The position numbers were made by a program, and so were the translations under genes. Positions 15,401 through 28,135 of a DNA stretch of 64,000 nucleotides are shown here, piece after piece; within the stretch, counting starts at the first letter, position 1, and each line of letters begins with the position of its first letter. The stretch comes from Brugia malayi (Eukaryota > Nematoda > Chromadorea > Rhabditida > Onchocercidae). Location: positions 11,776,001 to 11,840,000 of the forward strand of contig NW_025062478.1 in the NCBI RefSeq assembly GCF_000002995.4, in the 5' to 3' direction. The notes beneath the pieces were generated by a model. It was given only the letters and a program-made list of their open reading frames with translations, made no database searches and was not told where the DNA came from.

Positions 15401-17805
15401 AATCAATGAGAGCTTACAAAAAAATGAAATTTAATAATATCAGGTAAACTTAATTAAGCTAAATTTGAAAGACTCCAGAAGGAAATACAAGAAAATGATT
15501 CCAGCAAAAGTTTGATTAATATATACAAGCAAATCAGTTAATAAAAAAGTCATACCTTGTCCATTTATTTGTAATGAATTGTTAGTCTCTGTAGTTTTAC
15601 ACTGGGAGTTCGTTAGCATCAAAATACGATTATTAGCAACCGATGACACAGCCAAATTCAACGGCTGATTCACAGTAATTAAAACATGAGCTGTTGCCAC
15701 TGACTGATTTTTTGGCGTTGAAGAATTATCCTTAGCTGTTGCCACTGACTGATTTTTTGGCGTTGAAGAATTATCCTTAGCTGTTGCCACTGACTGATTT
15801 TTTGGCGTTGAAGAATTATCCTTAGCTGTTGGCACTGACTGATTTTTTGGCGTTGAAGAATTATCCTTAGCTGTTGCCACTGACTGATTTTTTGGCGTTG
15901 AAGAATTATCCTTAGCTGTTGCCACTGAGTGATTTTTTGGCGTTGAAGAATTACCCTTATTAGTTGAAGTTGAAAGAGATGATGAAATAACCTGCTTTAA
16001 ATTTGTTGACGATTTACGTGAAATGCTCGAATTAGTTACACGTGATACTGCTGTCGCTGAAATGAAAAGATTTAACACGATGACATTTTCTTACAAGAAT
16101 TTTTAGAATTCATTCGGAATCAAAACAGATTATGATGAAATTATACAGTAAAAAAACAATTATATTTTTTCCTTGACACTAAATAAAGAGAAAATGTTAA
16201 GAAAATTATGTAAGAAAATTTTTTCAAATTTTTTTTTTATTACTCATTTTATTTATTTTGCTTTAATATTTAAATCTAAAAACAAAACTAACCATTCTTC
16301 CGTGCAAATTCATGAAATGTATTATTCTGCTGCAATGAAACAAACTGTGCCTTTTCAGGCTGTGTAGTATTGGCAGTGGAAATGTTTTCAACAGATGATG
16401 CATTCAGTTTAGTAGACCGATGGCGATTCATTGCCGATTGTACTATTGGTGACTTTGCTATATTCCATAATCCCTCTTCATCTTCCGCTTTCCACCGTTT
16501 TTCCCATGTTCGAGCTGCTATAGCAATCTAAAATGTTAACTGCTAGTGAAACAATGAAATGAACAATGGTACAGGAATATCAACAAAAGTAAACTTTTTA
16601 ATTATCACTGATGAAATTATTGTTTGTCCTTACATCGAAGTTCATTAAACAATTGCGGGTTAGTACAACTGAGAATGATAATATACAACATCAGTGTCGA
16701 TCAGTTTACGATTCTGAAGACATAACTACGAAAATCTTAGAATATAAGCATTACGTGCTCATTGATTACGATATATGCTGAGATATTTTGCACGATATAA
16801 TATGAAACCGCTCATTTTAACATCTATAATATGCACTTAACACTTTGTTTTTATTGCTATCACATTATGATAGAGTAAAAAAACTATCGAGGATTAGGAA
16901 TAACCAATAAAAGAAAGATATTTTAATTCAATAGAAAGATTTACCTTTGTTCCGGGATGATTGCTAGCGATGAAGCAACTGAATTCTCGAATTGCAAGCC
17001 TTAATGTTGATAAATTTTCACGTAAAGTTTTAATTGATGCATCCTGTAATTTGAAGATAACTTTGAAACTGACAGTAAATTAAAGCGTAAATTAGTTATT
17101 ACAACGAATTTATGGCGAAAATTTTGCCGTTGCTTTCCTGTAATCATTCACACTTGCTTTTGATTAGGCAAAAGTTTTTTTTTTTTTTTTTTTTCGAAAT
17201 AATGATACGAAATTTTTTTCGAAATTCAGTCAAATTTGGACCTTAGCGCGGATCTCCTCCTGAAGGTTTTTAACCAAGGAATTTAATTCACGTTTTTCCA
17301 CTTTACAAGCTTCAGTGACACATGGTAGCTGCGAGGTATAATATGTCAAAATCTGAAATACAATCAACAGAAATATTTTTTCACCCTAACAAAATTTTTG
17401 TTTCCTTTGCATTACAGTTCTAAGAAAAGTTTAAATAAATAAAAGCACAAAGGAAATTTCATCACGTATGAATTCCATATATATCCATATGTATATGTGA
17501 AAAAATCTGGTAACAATATATAAATGGAACTGCTCACAAAGCATACAAAAATTTGAAAGGCATATGCAATCAATATATAAAATTGCAGCTTACAAATTTA
17601 TCCTAATTTATTGAATTATAGCCTATTCACACGTTATGTAATATATGAAAACCTAATTTACATATGCAAATGTAACACAAAAAAACTAAGTAATGCTTTG
17701 AATAGAAATTTACCATAAAATTATTTCACTAACCCTTTTCAATTCATTCTTTGTCACCACACGCTTTCGACAAATTTTCTGCTGTGAAGCATTTTTTGTT
17801 TCCAT
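12472..17805 (-). CDS. ATF7IP/windei-like SETDB1 cofactor: coiled coil, 15-residue repeats, SUMO-interacting motif, C-terminal FN3
   Basis: Eleven exons join in phase to 568 residues: 17805-17734, 17352-17242, 17043-16945, 16527-16293, 16056-15556, 14583-14414, 13949-13805, 13653-13559, 13127-13001, 12820-12705, 12507-12472 (stop TAG). Residues about 14-95 are heptad-rich (VEKRELNSLVKNLQEEI, TLRENLSTLRLAI): a coiled coil as used by ATF7IP to bind the H3K9 methyltransferase SETDB1. Residues about 208-297 are six copies of NSSTPKNQSVATAKD. Exon 6 has VIVLSDDESDEI, a SUMO-interacting motif (hydrophobic core plus acidic run), in the same order as in ATF7IP. Residues about 396-560 form an FN3-type domain with FHILYYI, a W.RIY strand and IYFTGFIECGLERYGAYAD, matching YYFAVRA.D.YGR.GPF of ATF7IP from memory. 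Family role: nuclear, guides SETDB1 to silenced loci. The assigned start follows a ttatag acceptor by 2 nt; further upstream exons cannot be excluded. C. elegans LIN-65 is the presumed functional counterpart, but I have not compared it. Confidence 0.82.
15688..15957. repeat. six-copy 45-bp coding tandem repeat in the ATF7IP-like gene
   Basis: Six contiguous 45-bp units (15688, 15733, 15778, 15823, 15868, 15913) that keep the reading frame and encode NSSTPKNQSVATAKD. Only about three base differences are visible among copies: an H for Q and an ACCC for ATCC in the N-terminal unit, and a P for A (GGCACT) in the third unit. The last unit runs into a unique tail (VLITVNQPLNLAVSS). Confidence 0.97.
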
Positions 17806-18330
17806 ACCTATAACAAAAGAATCAAAATTAGAATTTTTTAAAATAAAAAATCAAAATCAGAATTCATCAGTTTATACTTAACAATAAGATGTTTTAATCA
17901 AAACAGAAAAAAAAAAAAGAAAAGAAGCCAGACTTGAAATTTTATTTAAATTTTAAAATTATAATATTTCATAATGAATTTAAATTTTAAAATTATAATA
18001 TTTCATAATGAAAACCCACAAGCTAGCAAATTCATGATAAAAATTTGACAGCTACGGTAGAAATGGCCAACTTCATAACACCCCGCATAAATGAACTCGT
18101 AATCTTACTGTATTCGGGCTTTTTCATCCCTTTGTATCAATTAGACACATTTCTTCCTCTGTATGTTTGAAATATCTCTCCCACACTTATTTTTATCGTC
18201 TTTTCCCGCGGGTAAATAAGTGCTTTCTCACGTTGTCACATCGTACTCTTTGTATTTGCTTACCGTCTTTACCACTCAAATCTCATTTCAGTGAATGAAT
18301 AAAATTGTCTCAGATGAAATCCATCAAAAT
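17806..18330 (-). promoter_or_regulatory. putative 5' leader and promoter of the ATF7IP-like gene
   Basis: Two bases above the ATG the minus strand reads ttatag, an acceptor that suits either spliced-leader addition or a 5'UTR intron. About 400 bp upstream, 18100-18290 is less AT-rich than its surroundings and holds a CCCGCGGG palindrome (18205-18212). A promoter role is inference from position and composition. Confidence 0.35.
17945..18012. repeat. 34-bp perfect tandem duplication
   Basis: Two back-to-back identical AT-rich 34-bp units (17945-17978 and 17979-18012), each ending ATAATGAA, located 140-210 bp upstream of the ATF7IP-like start codon. Confidence 0.9.
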
Positions 18331-18855
18331 TCTAGTTTAGAAAGGAAGTTTCAAATTTTTATTCAAGTCTTTTAATTCAAAATTTAGACTATGGAATCTA
18401 AATTTTCTTATCAAATTAACTCTAACTTCCATCTATTGAGAGTTCGAATTTAAAAAAAATTTAAATTTGAAATTTAAAATTGAAAAAAGAGGAAGAAAAT
18501 AGGGAAATTGATTGAAAATTTGTTAGTATCGGTCGAAAGATGTCTTGTTCATATTGGAAATGAGACATTTCGTTTTCAACTCAATTTTAACAGCATAGAA
18601 TGAGAGCAATGGCGAAATAGTATTGTGAGTATACGATGGAAGAGAATATGAGAGATGCAGAACAAATGCTGGAAACGTGCCAATGCAATGTGAATTATCG
18701 ATTGGTTGGCGGAGCATTTGGTTGTCGTGGATATTGATTATCGATTGATTAGAGAATATTTGAATTGTCAAATTGATTTTGTCATTTGCTATCGATTGAA
18801 ATAATTCAGTGAGGGAATATCTTCTATTGTATGAATTGATTTGATATCAATTATT

Positions 18856-18896
18856 GATTTATCGATTGATTGATTGATTGATTGATTGACTGATTG
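18856..18896. repeat. (GATT)n microsatellite
   Basis: Tetranucleotide array with flanking degenerate ATCGATTGATT copies over about 150 bp; a similar array is at 30800-30845. Confidence 0.85.
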
Positions 18897-21800
18897 GAGG
18901 CAAAAATTTTTATTAGTAATTAGTAGTATCAGTTTAGCCAAATGTTGGCAAAAAGTGAAATATATTTTAGTTTTTTTTTTTTTTTGGTTTTAAATTTTTG
19001 CGCCAAAAGGTAAGCTTAATTCCATTTCGCATAATTAATTTCAGCATTTTATAGTGATTATTTAGAAACCTAAAAATTTGTCCTGTATTATTATTAAGAT
19101 TATTATAAGGTAGGACAAGTTTTTGAAATGAAGAATTCAAGAAATAAAAAGAAAGGCGATCAAAGAAAGAAAGGCAGTTCATTGAAAATTTGAATTATTT
19201 AAAAGTTTTTGAAAAATTTTATAAATAACATTTGATAATTAAAAATTCAGAAAGTAATCAAACTTCAGAGAGCAATTTAATTAGAATTGACGAGTGTAGA
19301 AAACGAAGAGATAAAGTTAAATTACTAATTAAGAATGCAAGAAAAATAAAACGAAAAATTAATAATAACAATTAAAAATTTAAATTAAAAGGAACAGATG
19401 AATATTACTTCAAGTTTATAATACAATTATTCTTTTTTCATTCATTTATTGCAAACAAATATTTGAATGAATGTATCAAATAAATGTAATAAATGAATTT
19501 ATTGTTAGCCACATATAATTATAATTTTGTATTGAAATTTAAATTTGATGAAATGAAAGCAAAAAAAAAAAAAAAAACTGATTAATTGTGAAATTCGATT
19601 AAATATAAATGAAACCTTATGCATTATCAGTTTAACTTTTCATCTGTGACACGACGGTGACACTGTTCGATTTGTATCACTCAAAAATGATTTCCGATAT
19701 TTGTTAAACTATTTCAGTTTTATAGTGCAATTTTTATCAAATTTATTACGTTTGTCTCTCATTATTGTATGCATAAGAATTGAATTCAAACATTTTTTAA
19801 TGTTTTGTAAAAAATTTTTATTTAATCAATTTGCAATTCAATTAAAAAAAATCTGCTATTTTACCTTTGATGTGAATAGTACAAAAGTAAATGTTTTTTT
19901 ATGACAATCTAAATTTACTCTATAGGATTGATTACATTTTATTTATTTGATTGTTTGCTTATTTATTTGTTTATTTGTTCATTTATTTCCTTGTTTACTT
20001 ATTTATGCGTTCGTTTGCTTATTAATATTTGTCTGAATTGTTTACTTCATTTCATTTTTATTTATCTATTTATTTATTTATTTATTCATTATTTTTTTGA
20101 TTAAAATTTTTGTTACTTCAAGTGAAATGTTTTTTAATAAATTTTAGAAATTTTCTGAAATTTCAATTCAACCCGCTTGATATTCAAATTGATAAAGATT
20201 TCCTCCTGCACTGTTATCATAATAATATGTGTTTTCTCCCAATGATAATTTTATTCAATGTCAATTTCTCAAACAATTAACCTTAACAGTATCAGTTAAA
20301 TTAACTTATCATAAAATTTCATAATCACCAAAATTAAAAATTTATTAAAATTTATTAAAAACTTAACAAATGAAAAGAAATCTTGCATAAACAATAAATC
20401 ATTTTTTTTTTTTTTTTGTTCCCCTAACAACTTCTGCTACATTAACTTTTCAATTCAAATTTGTATGATACCACTTGTTCCTTTTTATCTTTTATTTTTT
20501 AAAAAATTTAAATCCCACATTTCATTTATATTTTTGTTTTTGTTTTTATCTTTCAAAAAATTTTCTTTTAAATTGACCTTTTTTCTTTGCTTTAAATTTA
20601 AGTTAAATTATTTTTTAAAATATGGCAACGATTTGTTGAGAATATATAGATTTGATGTATTTGTATTTTGAATATGCATGACAAAAGTTGGCAATTAAAA
20701 ATTATATTTGGAATTGGATGTTTGTTTGTTTAATGTGAAATCGATGAATTCTTTGATGAATAAACAAAATTCGCTTTAATATCAACAAAATATAATTACT
20801 ATTAGCATCTAATTAAATGATATTTAGTTGCTTAAAGCATCTTAAGAAACTAATTGAAGTTGTTAACATGAAATGATGTAAGTAACAGATAATTTAAAAC
20901 AGTTGACGTTCACGATAGTATTGCAATTTTATTTCAATTTTAATTTTAAATTTGTAAAATGTAAAACGTTTATTTCAAATTTCAGATTAGATGAATATTT
21001 ACTATATTTATTATATGAACTATAATACGCAATTATGCATAATAATTTTCTTACTTTTAAGTAAATTTAAATGATTTTAAAAATTAGTCGTCGTAGATTT
21101 AATTGATATAAAAGAAATGTGGCATATGCATATTTTTATTATTAACTTTATTATTTTCATAATAAGTATTTCATTAAAATGTAATTATACATAATGCACA
21201 ATTAATTCTTTCAGAACTTACTAATATATCGGAAATGATTGATCAAACAAACCATTTCATTTTCTACTCAAAAATTTTGTTAAACAAATGAGTGTTATCT
21301 GTTTGTTGAAATGATCTAAATATCAAAAGTTTAATTCAAATACTAATTATTTGCTCTATTATGTTTTATTTTATTTCGTAATTATTAGCAAAATTAATCC
21401 AAAGTTTATTCAATTTAAGTATTTAATTATCAGATATTTAAATATATGTCATACATCATCCTTTTTTACTCCTACTCTCATTTCATTAATTAATGTAATT
21501 TTGAAATTTAATAAAATTTTTAAAAAAATAAGTGAAAAAAAATTCAGAAATGATTTTCTCAAGAAAAAAATTCAGTTAAGGGATTGCATTATGCTATGTT
21601 TTTTTTTTTTTAACTTTTAGAAAATAATCTTAGAAATAATTAGTTTTTGGAAAAATTTCTTACACAACACATTAACAGAACGGAAATTATTTTCATTATA
21701 AATAAAATTTTCAATTTTCATTTTTACCAAACTTTTTTTTTTTTTCAAGAAAAAAAAATCAAGCATATATGATGTAGTATATTGTTAATATTTGATGATT

Positions 21801-22451
21801 TTTATTTTATAATTAACCATCAACTAATTAAAAATTTAATTCATCAATTTGCTTTCCTTATTTGGTAATTTATTTGAATTATAAATTTGTTACTTTCGTA
21901 GAATTTTCTAGCATATCGGAATTTAGCTCTCAATCTTTTTTTAAACTGTTATTATTAAATTTAATTAAACAGCTACTGAATTTATTATTACTCTGTCAAA
22001 TTTTCAATTACTCTTTCTTCAGCAATAATACATTAAATAAATATTCTCAAATAATTAACTTAAAAAAAAAAAAAGTGCACTGATTAAAGATGAAAAAAAT
22101 TTTTATCCTTTCCGTTGCTTTTCTACCCTACAATGTAAAATGTAAATTATAAAGTTTCTCATTTTTTTTAAAAAAAAAAAAATTTAATTCAAGATTTTAA
22201 TATTATCAATAAACATTATCATACATTATCCAATTACTTTTGTATGTAAGTAAATAAACGTACAATGTTTAAATTTGAAATTAATTAATTCAAAATTGTT
22301 TTTGATTTTTCAAAAATATTTTGATGGAAAATTTGCTATTATTATAATAAAAATCTATTATTACTCTATTATTTAATTTTGTAAATGATACTACAAATTT
22401 TCAGTAAATTGAAATTTATTTCGTTTTTCTTTTTTTCAAATCATTTCAAAG

Positions 22452-22456
<5 letters not shown>

Positions 22457-22504
<48 letters not shown>
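22457..22504. repeat. poly(A) tract of about 48 nt
   Basis: Longest A homopolymer in the window; no retroelement-like sequence precedes it and no target-site duplication is apparent. Confidence 0.9.
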
Positions 22505-22505
<1 letters not shown>

Positions 22506-25500
22506 ATCTCTTGAACATTTGTAATGTGTATTAAATAATATTTAAATAAGTAACGAGTGAAATTTTTTCATTATTTCATGAATTGAAATTTGATTTTTTT
22601 TCGAGTAAAGAAGATAAAAAAGTTTTAAAATATTCTAATTTTATTAGCAATCAAAAAATTTCAATGTTTTTTATGAATAATCCATTTTTTTTTTTTTGTA
22701 AACTTTTGTTTATTGTTTTTTTTTTTTTTTTTTTTTTGTTAAATGATTAGAAAATAAAATAAATTATCAAAAATTCAAGAAAAAAAAAAAAAAACTTTCA
22801 TTGACATCTGAATCATAAGTTTGATTAAAATTGATTAATTCATATTTATTTAATATTTTTTCTTTCTCTTTCTTATTTTTTTTTTTTCCATTTCACCAAG
22901 TTTTGACGATTATATGTTTATCTCATTGTTTGCTTTAAAGCATTTTAAATTTAAAATTTTTTATTCGAAAAATCTGATAGATTATTGTTATTATTTGCAT
23001 GCTGCATTTAATGCAAAATGATAAATGTTAGCGTCAGCTGTGATAAGCATCAATAAAAGTTTAATTTTTGATTAATTGCAAAATATTTTTATTATTTTGT
23101 AAATTTGACCGTTGAAATATTTTCTCGGCGAAATGATCATCATTTTCGATGTTTTAATAGCATTCAATAATTCATTCCATTTCATTTTCTCTCTTCCTTT
23201 CGTTTCACCTTCATTGATTTTAATTTTGTTTTTAATAGAAATTTGAAAAGGAATATATCAGTTACTAATTAAGTTCAATTAATTCCTTAAAATTGTATGA
23301 TTATGATTATGATATGATATGATTATCATATAGTAAATTCGTACACTTAAAAAAAAAATGTTCGAAATAAAAGTGGAAAAATTAATGTTTGAAATAATAA
23401 AAATAAACTTGAATAAAATTAATTAGATATAATTAAAATAATGAAAATATATGAATCTAATAATTTGCAATTATTTCATTTCATTTCATTTCATAAAATT
23501 TTATCGTATATTTTTCCAATTAATTATAATAATTAAAATTAATATTAATTGTCTATGTGTAATGATATGATGATAGAATGAATGTTCATCAATTATTAAA
23601 TTATAAAATTACTGATTTAACTAAAACAAATCAGTAAACTTCCAATAAATCAATCAATCAATAATTTGTATTTTTTATAATTATACCAAAAAATATAGAA
23701 TAAAATTTTTGTATTATATTATATTTTAATAATATACTTGTTTTGGTAATATATTTTAATAATACATTCTTTTTTTTCAAGTATTTAAAAAAATTAAACT
23801 TTGAAAAATTTATCCACTTTGTTTCTTCACAACAAATGCACTAAATTGTTAATTAACGTTTTACTAAAATATTCGATTTTTTCTACTTTTACAAAAAAAA
23901 TTTTTTTTTTCATTTTTAAATTTTACAACAATAAGTAATGTTCTAAAGAATAAGACAAAAAAGTAAGAAAAATTACTATTTCTAATAAATATATTTTAAA
24001 CAAACAAAAGAAAAAAAAAAAAAAAAAAGAATGAATTTGTTATAAAATTTGAATCATTATTCGAGTTTGTAATTTTTTTAATAGAATTTAAAAAAAAAAA
24101 AATTGTTAATTAAACTAATTAAAATATATTTTTTTTTTTCGCATGCATAAAATATGCATCTTTCGAATAAAAATAAATCTTATTTTCATGAGAATCAATT
24201 ATTTTTACAATAAAAATAATTCATATCCCACAAACTTTATTATTATTATTATTAAATAAATATGCCAATTGCATTCCATTTGATATATTTTAATGATATC
24301 ATCGATATAATCAATAATAATTATCTCTTAATGATAAAAAAAAAAAAAAAAAAGAAAAAAATGAAAAAAAAATTTTTTTCAAACATTGACAAATAACTTT
24401 TTCTTTCAAAAAAAAAAAGATTTCGATAAGATTGCGCAAATTACAAAAAATGGAGAAAAAATTTTTTTGAAAAAGAATTTCTGTTTCAAAATATTGTTGT
24501 TATCAGTGAAATTTTTGCGCATTTTTTCATTTTTATCATTGCGCGCATCCATCGTTTTTATTATCATTTCAAGGCGAAAATTTTTATAATTTCACTTAAA
24601 ACTAACAAAAAAAAAAAGAAAATTTACAAAAAGAATTGTTTGTTTGTTTGTTTGTTTGTTAATTTTTATTCAATAAAAACGAAGAAAAAAAAAAAATGAA
24701 AACTTTTTCTTTTGAATATTTTTTAAAAATTTTTATTTTTTCTTTTTGTTTTTGACGTCATTTGTCATTTTTTTTTTTTCGTTTTTGTTTTTGTTTTTTT
24801 TTACCAATGAATTTCATTTTTAGAAGTGATAAAATGAAATGATAAAAGAGTGAATGATAGTAGAAAAAGATATTGTTATGTTTATTTTTTGACTTTGTGT
24901 CATTTCTTTTTTTTTTTTCTGACTGACAAAAAAAAAAAAAAAAAAAAGTTTTTGGTGTAAAAATTTGCTGTGAAGTAAATTGCAACTAAGTAAATCATTA
25001 AATTTGCCAGGTTTTATGAAAAAAAAGGTTGAAAAATGAAGTTAGCAGAGAATTTGGATGTCTGAATTTTTAGTTTAAAATTAGACATTAAAAGAAATTT
25101 AAATATGCATTTGCTAAATTGAAGTAGAAATGTGCTTAACTTAATTAATAATAAATTGATTTTCATTTACTTTTAGCAATTGTATAAATAAAATATTAAA
25201 GCAAAGTGACAAAATGGTAAGTGTTAGAAAAGTTTATTCAAAAAAAAAAAAAAAGTGAAATATTAAATTAGTCAAGTAGATATAAGCAATTTAGAGGATT
25301 GTTTTCCCTTTTAAACAAGCAGAAAATGCAAAAGAAAAAAAAAAAAAAAAAAGATATCAATTCTCGACATCGTTCTCGACACAAATTTTTTGCACAAATT
25401 AGCAAAATTAACAATGATGGGTAATGATCAGCTTGAAAAAAAAAAAAAAAAATCTTTTTTTTGAAAAATTCTAGGCATTTAAAATTTTGAAAATATAAGA

Positions 25501-26132
25501 ATTATTATTTAAATAAATACGATTGAATTAAATTACTAATAATAATAATAAAAAAAAAAAAAACATTGAAACTATTAGTAACAAAATAAAATTTACAAAT
25601 ATTTTTCCTCTATTGTATCTTTTTTTTAATAAAAAAAAAAAGAAAGAAACATAAAATTTCGAACAGCATTGTTTCATTATAAATAAATTATTTTGACTTC
25701 AAATGATAGTAAAATTTAAAATTTTTCTCTCATTGATGCCATGAAAATTCATTAATTTCATTTTTATTTCTTACTTTCCTCTTTTGATTTTAAATTTTTA
25801 ATTAAAAAAAAAAAATGAAAAAATTCAGTTTTTGTTTATTTTTTTTTTTTATTGTAATGTTTATTATTCTTAAATGATGAATCAATATACATACATACAT
25901 ACATTTATCTTTATTTTCCATCTTTATTTACTTTTTATTTTATTTTATTTTTTTTTTTTCGTTTTTGCTTTTTTGTGCTTTTCCCTTCTTTCCTTCTATC
26001 ATATTTTTTATTTTATGATAAACATTATCATAATATTCAAGTTTTTATGACAATCATTGTCACATTTAAACTTTCATGAAAATCATTATTACAATTTTTG
26101 AAATGAAGAAGAGAGATGCAAAAAAAAAAAAA

Positions 26133-26163
<31 letters not shown>

Positions 26164-27475
26164 TAAAAGAAATATTACAGTAACTTTTAACTAAAATTTA
26201 AAAAAAAAAAAAAAAAAAATTTAACAATTACCAAGGATTTATCCAAACTTTTTCCTTGCAATTTATATGCAATCTTATGTTATTTTTAATTATATTTTAA
26301 TTATTTATTAAAAATTACATTTTTTTTATTTTTTTAAAAATTTATTAATTTAATGAAATTTCTATCATAAATTATGTAATCAATCAAGCATTTTTCCACA
26401 AATATTGAACTTAGCTTTTCACTTTTTTTTTTTTTTTTTTTTTATTTAAAAATTTTAAAAAATAACACAAATAGTAGCTAAGCTACTATATATTATTAAT
26501 TGAAGAAATTCAATTAGAAAAAAAAAAATGTTTGTTAAATTGATAGTATTACCAAAAAATAATTAATTAATTAATTAATCAATTAATCTATGAAAAGTAT
26601 GAAAAATAAGGAAAAGCATTGTAACACTCAAATAAATAACTTTTTGGTCTGTTGATAAATTTATATTTTTAATAAATTTTTATTTTTTATTTTTTTTTTT
26701 TTTTTTTTCAAATAAAATTTTCTTTAGAAATTTTTATATTAACAATATTATATTATGCAATATATAATTTTAAATTTACATATCATTAAAAAATTTATCA
26801 AAAATAAATATTTGTAGTAATCAATTTTTTTTTTCCTCCAATTTTTATTTAAAAATAAAAAAAAAAAATAACATAATGATATAATTATTCGTATAATTGA
26901 TTGGATTAAAATTGAATAATTAATTTATAATAACTTATTTTTTACTAATTTCAAAAAAAAAGAAAAGAAAAGAAAACAAATACTATTCATTTGCTTTTAA
27001 ATAATTTTGAATTGCTATTGAATTAATGACTCATAAAATGATCAATTTGACATTTTTTAAGGGATTATCATAATTTGGTAATTTTATCTTTCCATTTTTT
27101 TTTTTTTTATAATTAATTTTATAAATTCCATTTTTTTTTCTCTAAATTTTAAAACGATCATTTCATCGTTTTTTTTTTTTTTTCGCTCTTTTTTCGGATC
27201 AAATGAATAGTTATTAATAAAATTAATCTTTTAGTAATATTTCAAAAGTTAAATTTTTTAAAATTTATTCTTTTTGTTTATTCAATTTTAGCTTTTCGCT
27301 AATATTTTTTTCATTCTAAATTATTTCAATGTAATTTATTCTTACATATAAACAATAAAAAAAAAAAAATTTTTTTTTTTTTTTTTTTTTTTACACCAAA
27401 AAATAATAATTTGAATTTTAAATTTATCATCGCAGATGTTTTTATTTCCTTTTCAAATATATTCTTTCTTTTCCC

Positions 27476-27533
27476 CTCTCTCTCTTTCTCTCTCTCTCCC
27501 TCTCCCTCTCCCTCTCCCTCTCTCTCTCTCTCT
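27476..27533. repeat. (CT)n / (CTCTCC)n microsatellite
   Basis: Pyrimidine-only CT tract with CTCC interruptions, about 600 bp upstream of the CUB-like gene. Confidence 0.9.
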
Positions 27534-28135
27534 CCTGATTTTGCTTATTCTAAAAATTTCAGTAATTACCGCCCATAACGAATGAGTTTTATATGTTTTA
27601 ATCGATATTTTCATTCTTTCTTCATTCTAACAAAATATTTTTTTTTTTAAAAAATATTTTTTTTCTTTTTTGTTTTGAATTTATAAAATTTCAGAAACGA
27701 TGTGATATTTAATTGGTATTAATGAAATTCTGAATGAAAATGCTGGAAGGAAAACGAAAAAATTAAATTTTATTACGTTAAAACAGAAAAGAGAAAAGAA
27801 TTTTGTAATTATTCAATTAATTAAATTCTGAAATTATTCCAAAAAAAATTTTCTCAATTTTCTTTCTTATTCTTTAATTAATTTGCTAAGCAATAAAAAA
27901 AAATTATCTTAGCAAAACTGTATTATGAATTGTTTATATTTTGAAATATAAATTATTATCAATTATTACTAATTAATTAATTATTTATTCTGTAAAATTA
28001 TTTCATTTTAATTTAAAAAGAAAAAAAAAAAACAAATCAAATCAAAGGAGAAAAAAAAAAAAGAGAAAAGGAAATTGTATTTTTAATTACTATTATTTAC
28101 TGATAAAGCTATTATTGCTATTCTGAGAAATCAAA

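Larger units (their letters stand above)
18331..28135. other. gene-free A/T-rich spacer
   Basis: Nearly 10 kb with no exon that I can support on either strand. Frames longer than 60 codons are Phe/Lys/Ile/Asn-rich and have no domain. Contents are A/T runs up to about 48 nt (22457-22504), GATT arrays (about 18859-18890), TTTG (about 24638-24660), ATAC (about 25890-25905) and a CT array (about 27476-27533). Confidence 0.6.

Noticed and set aside
14941..15555. Possible additional exon in the long intron of the ATF7IP-like gene
   Set aside because: Exons 5 and 6 already join in phase (CAA G|AT), and I saw no acceptor/donor pair with an open frame between them.
22457..22504. Poly(A) tail of a retrotransposed element
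   Set aside because: No preceding LINE, SINE or processed-gene sequence and no flanking direct repeat; such tracts occur all over the spacers.
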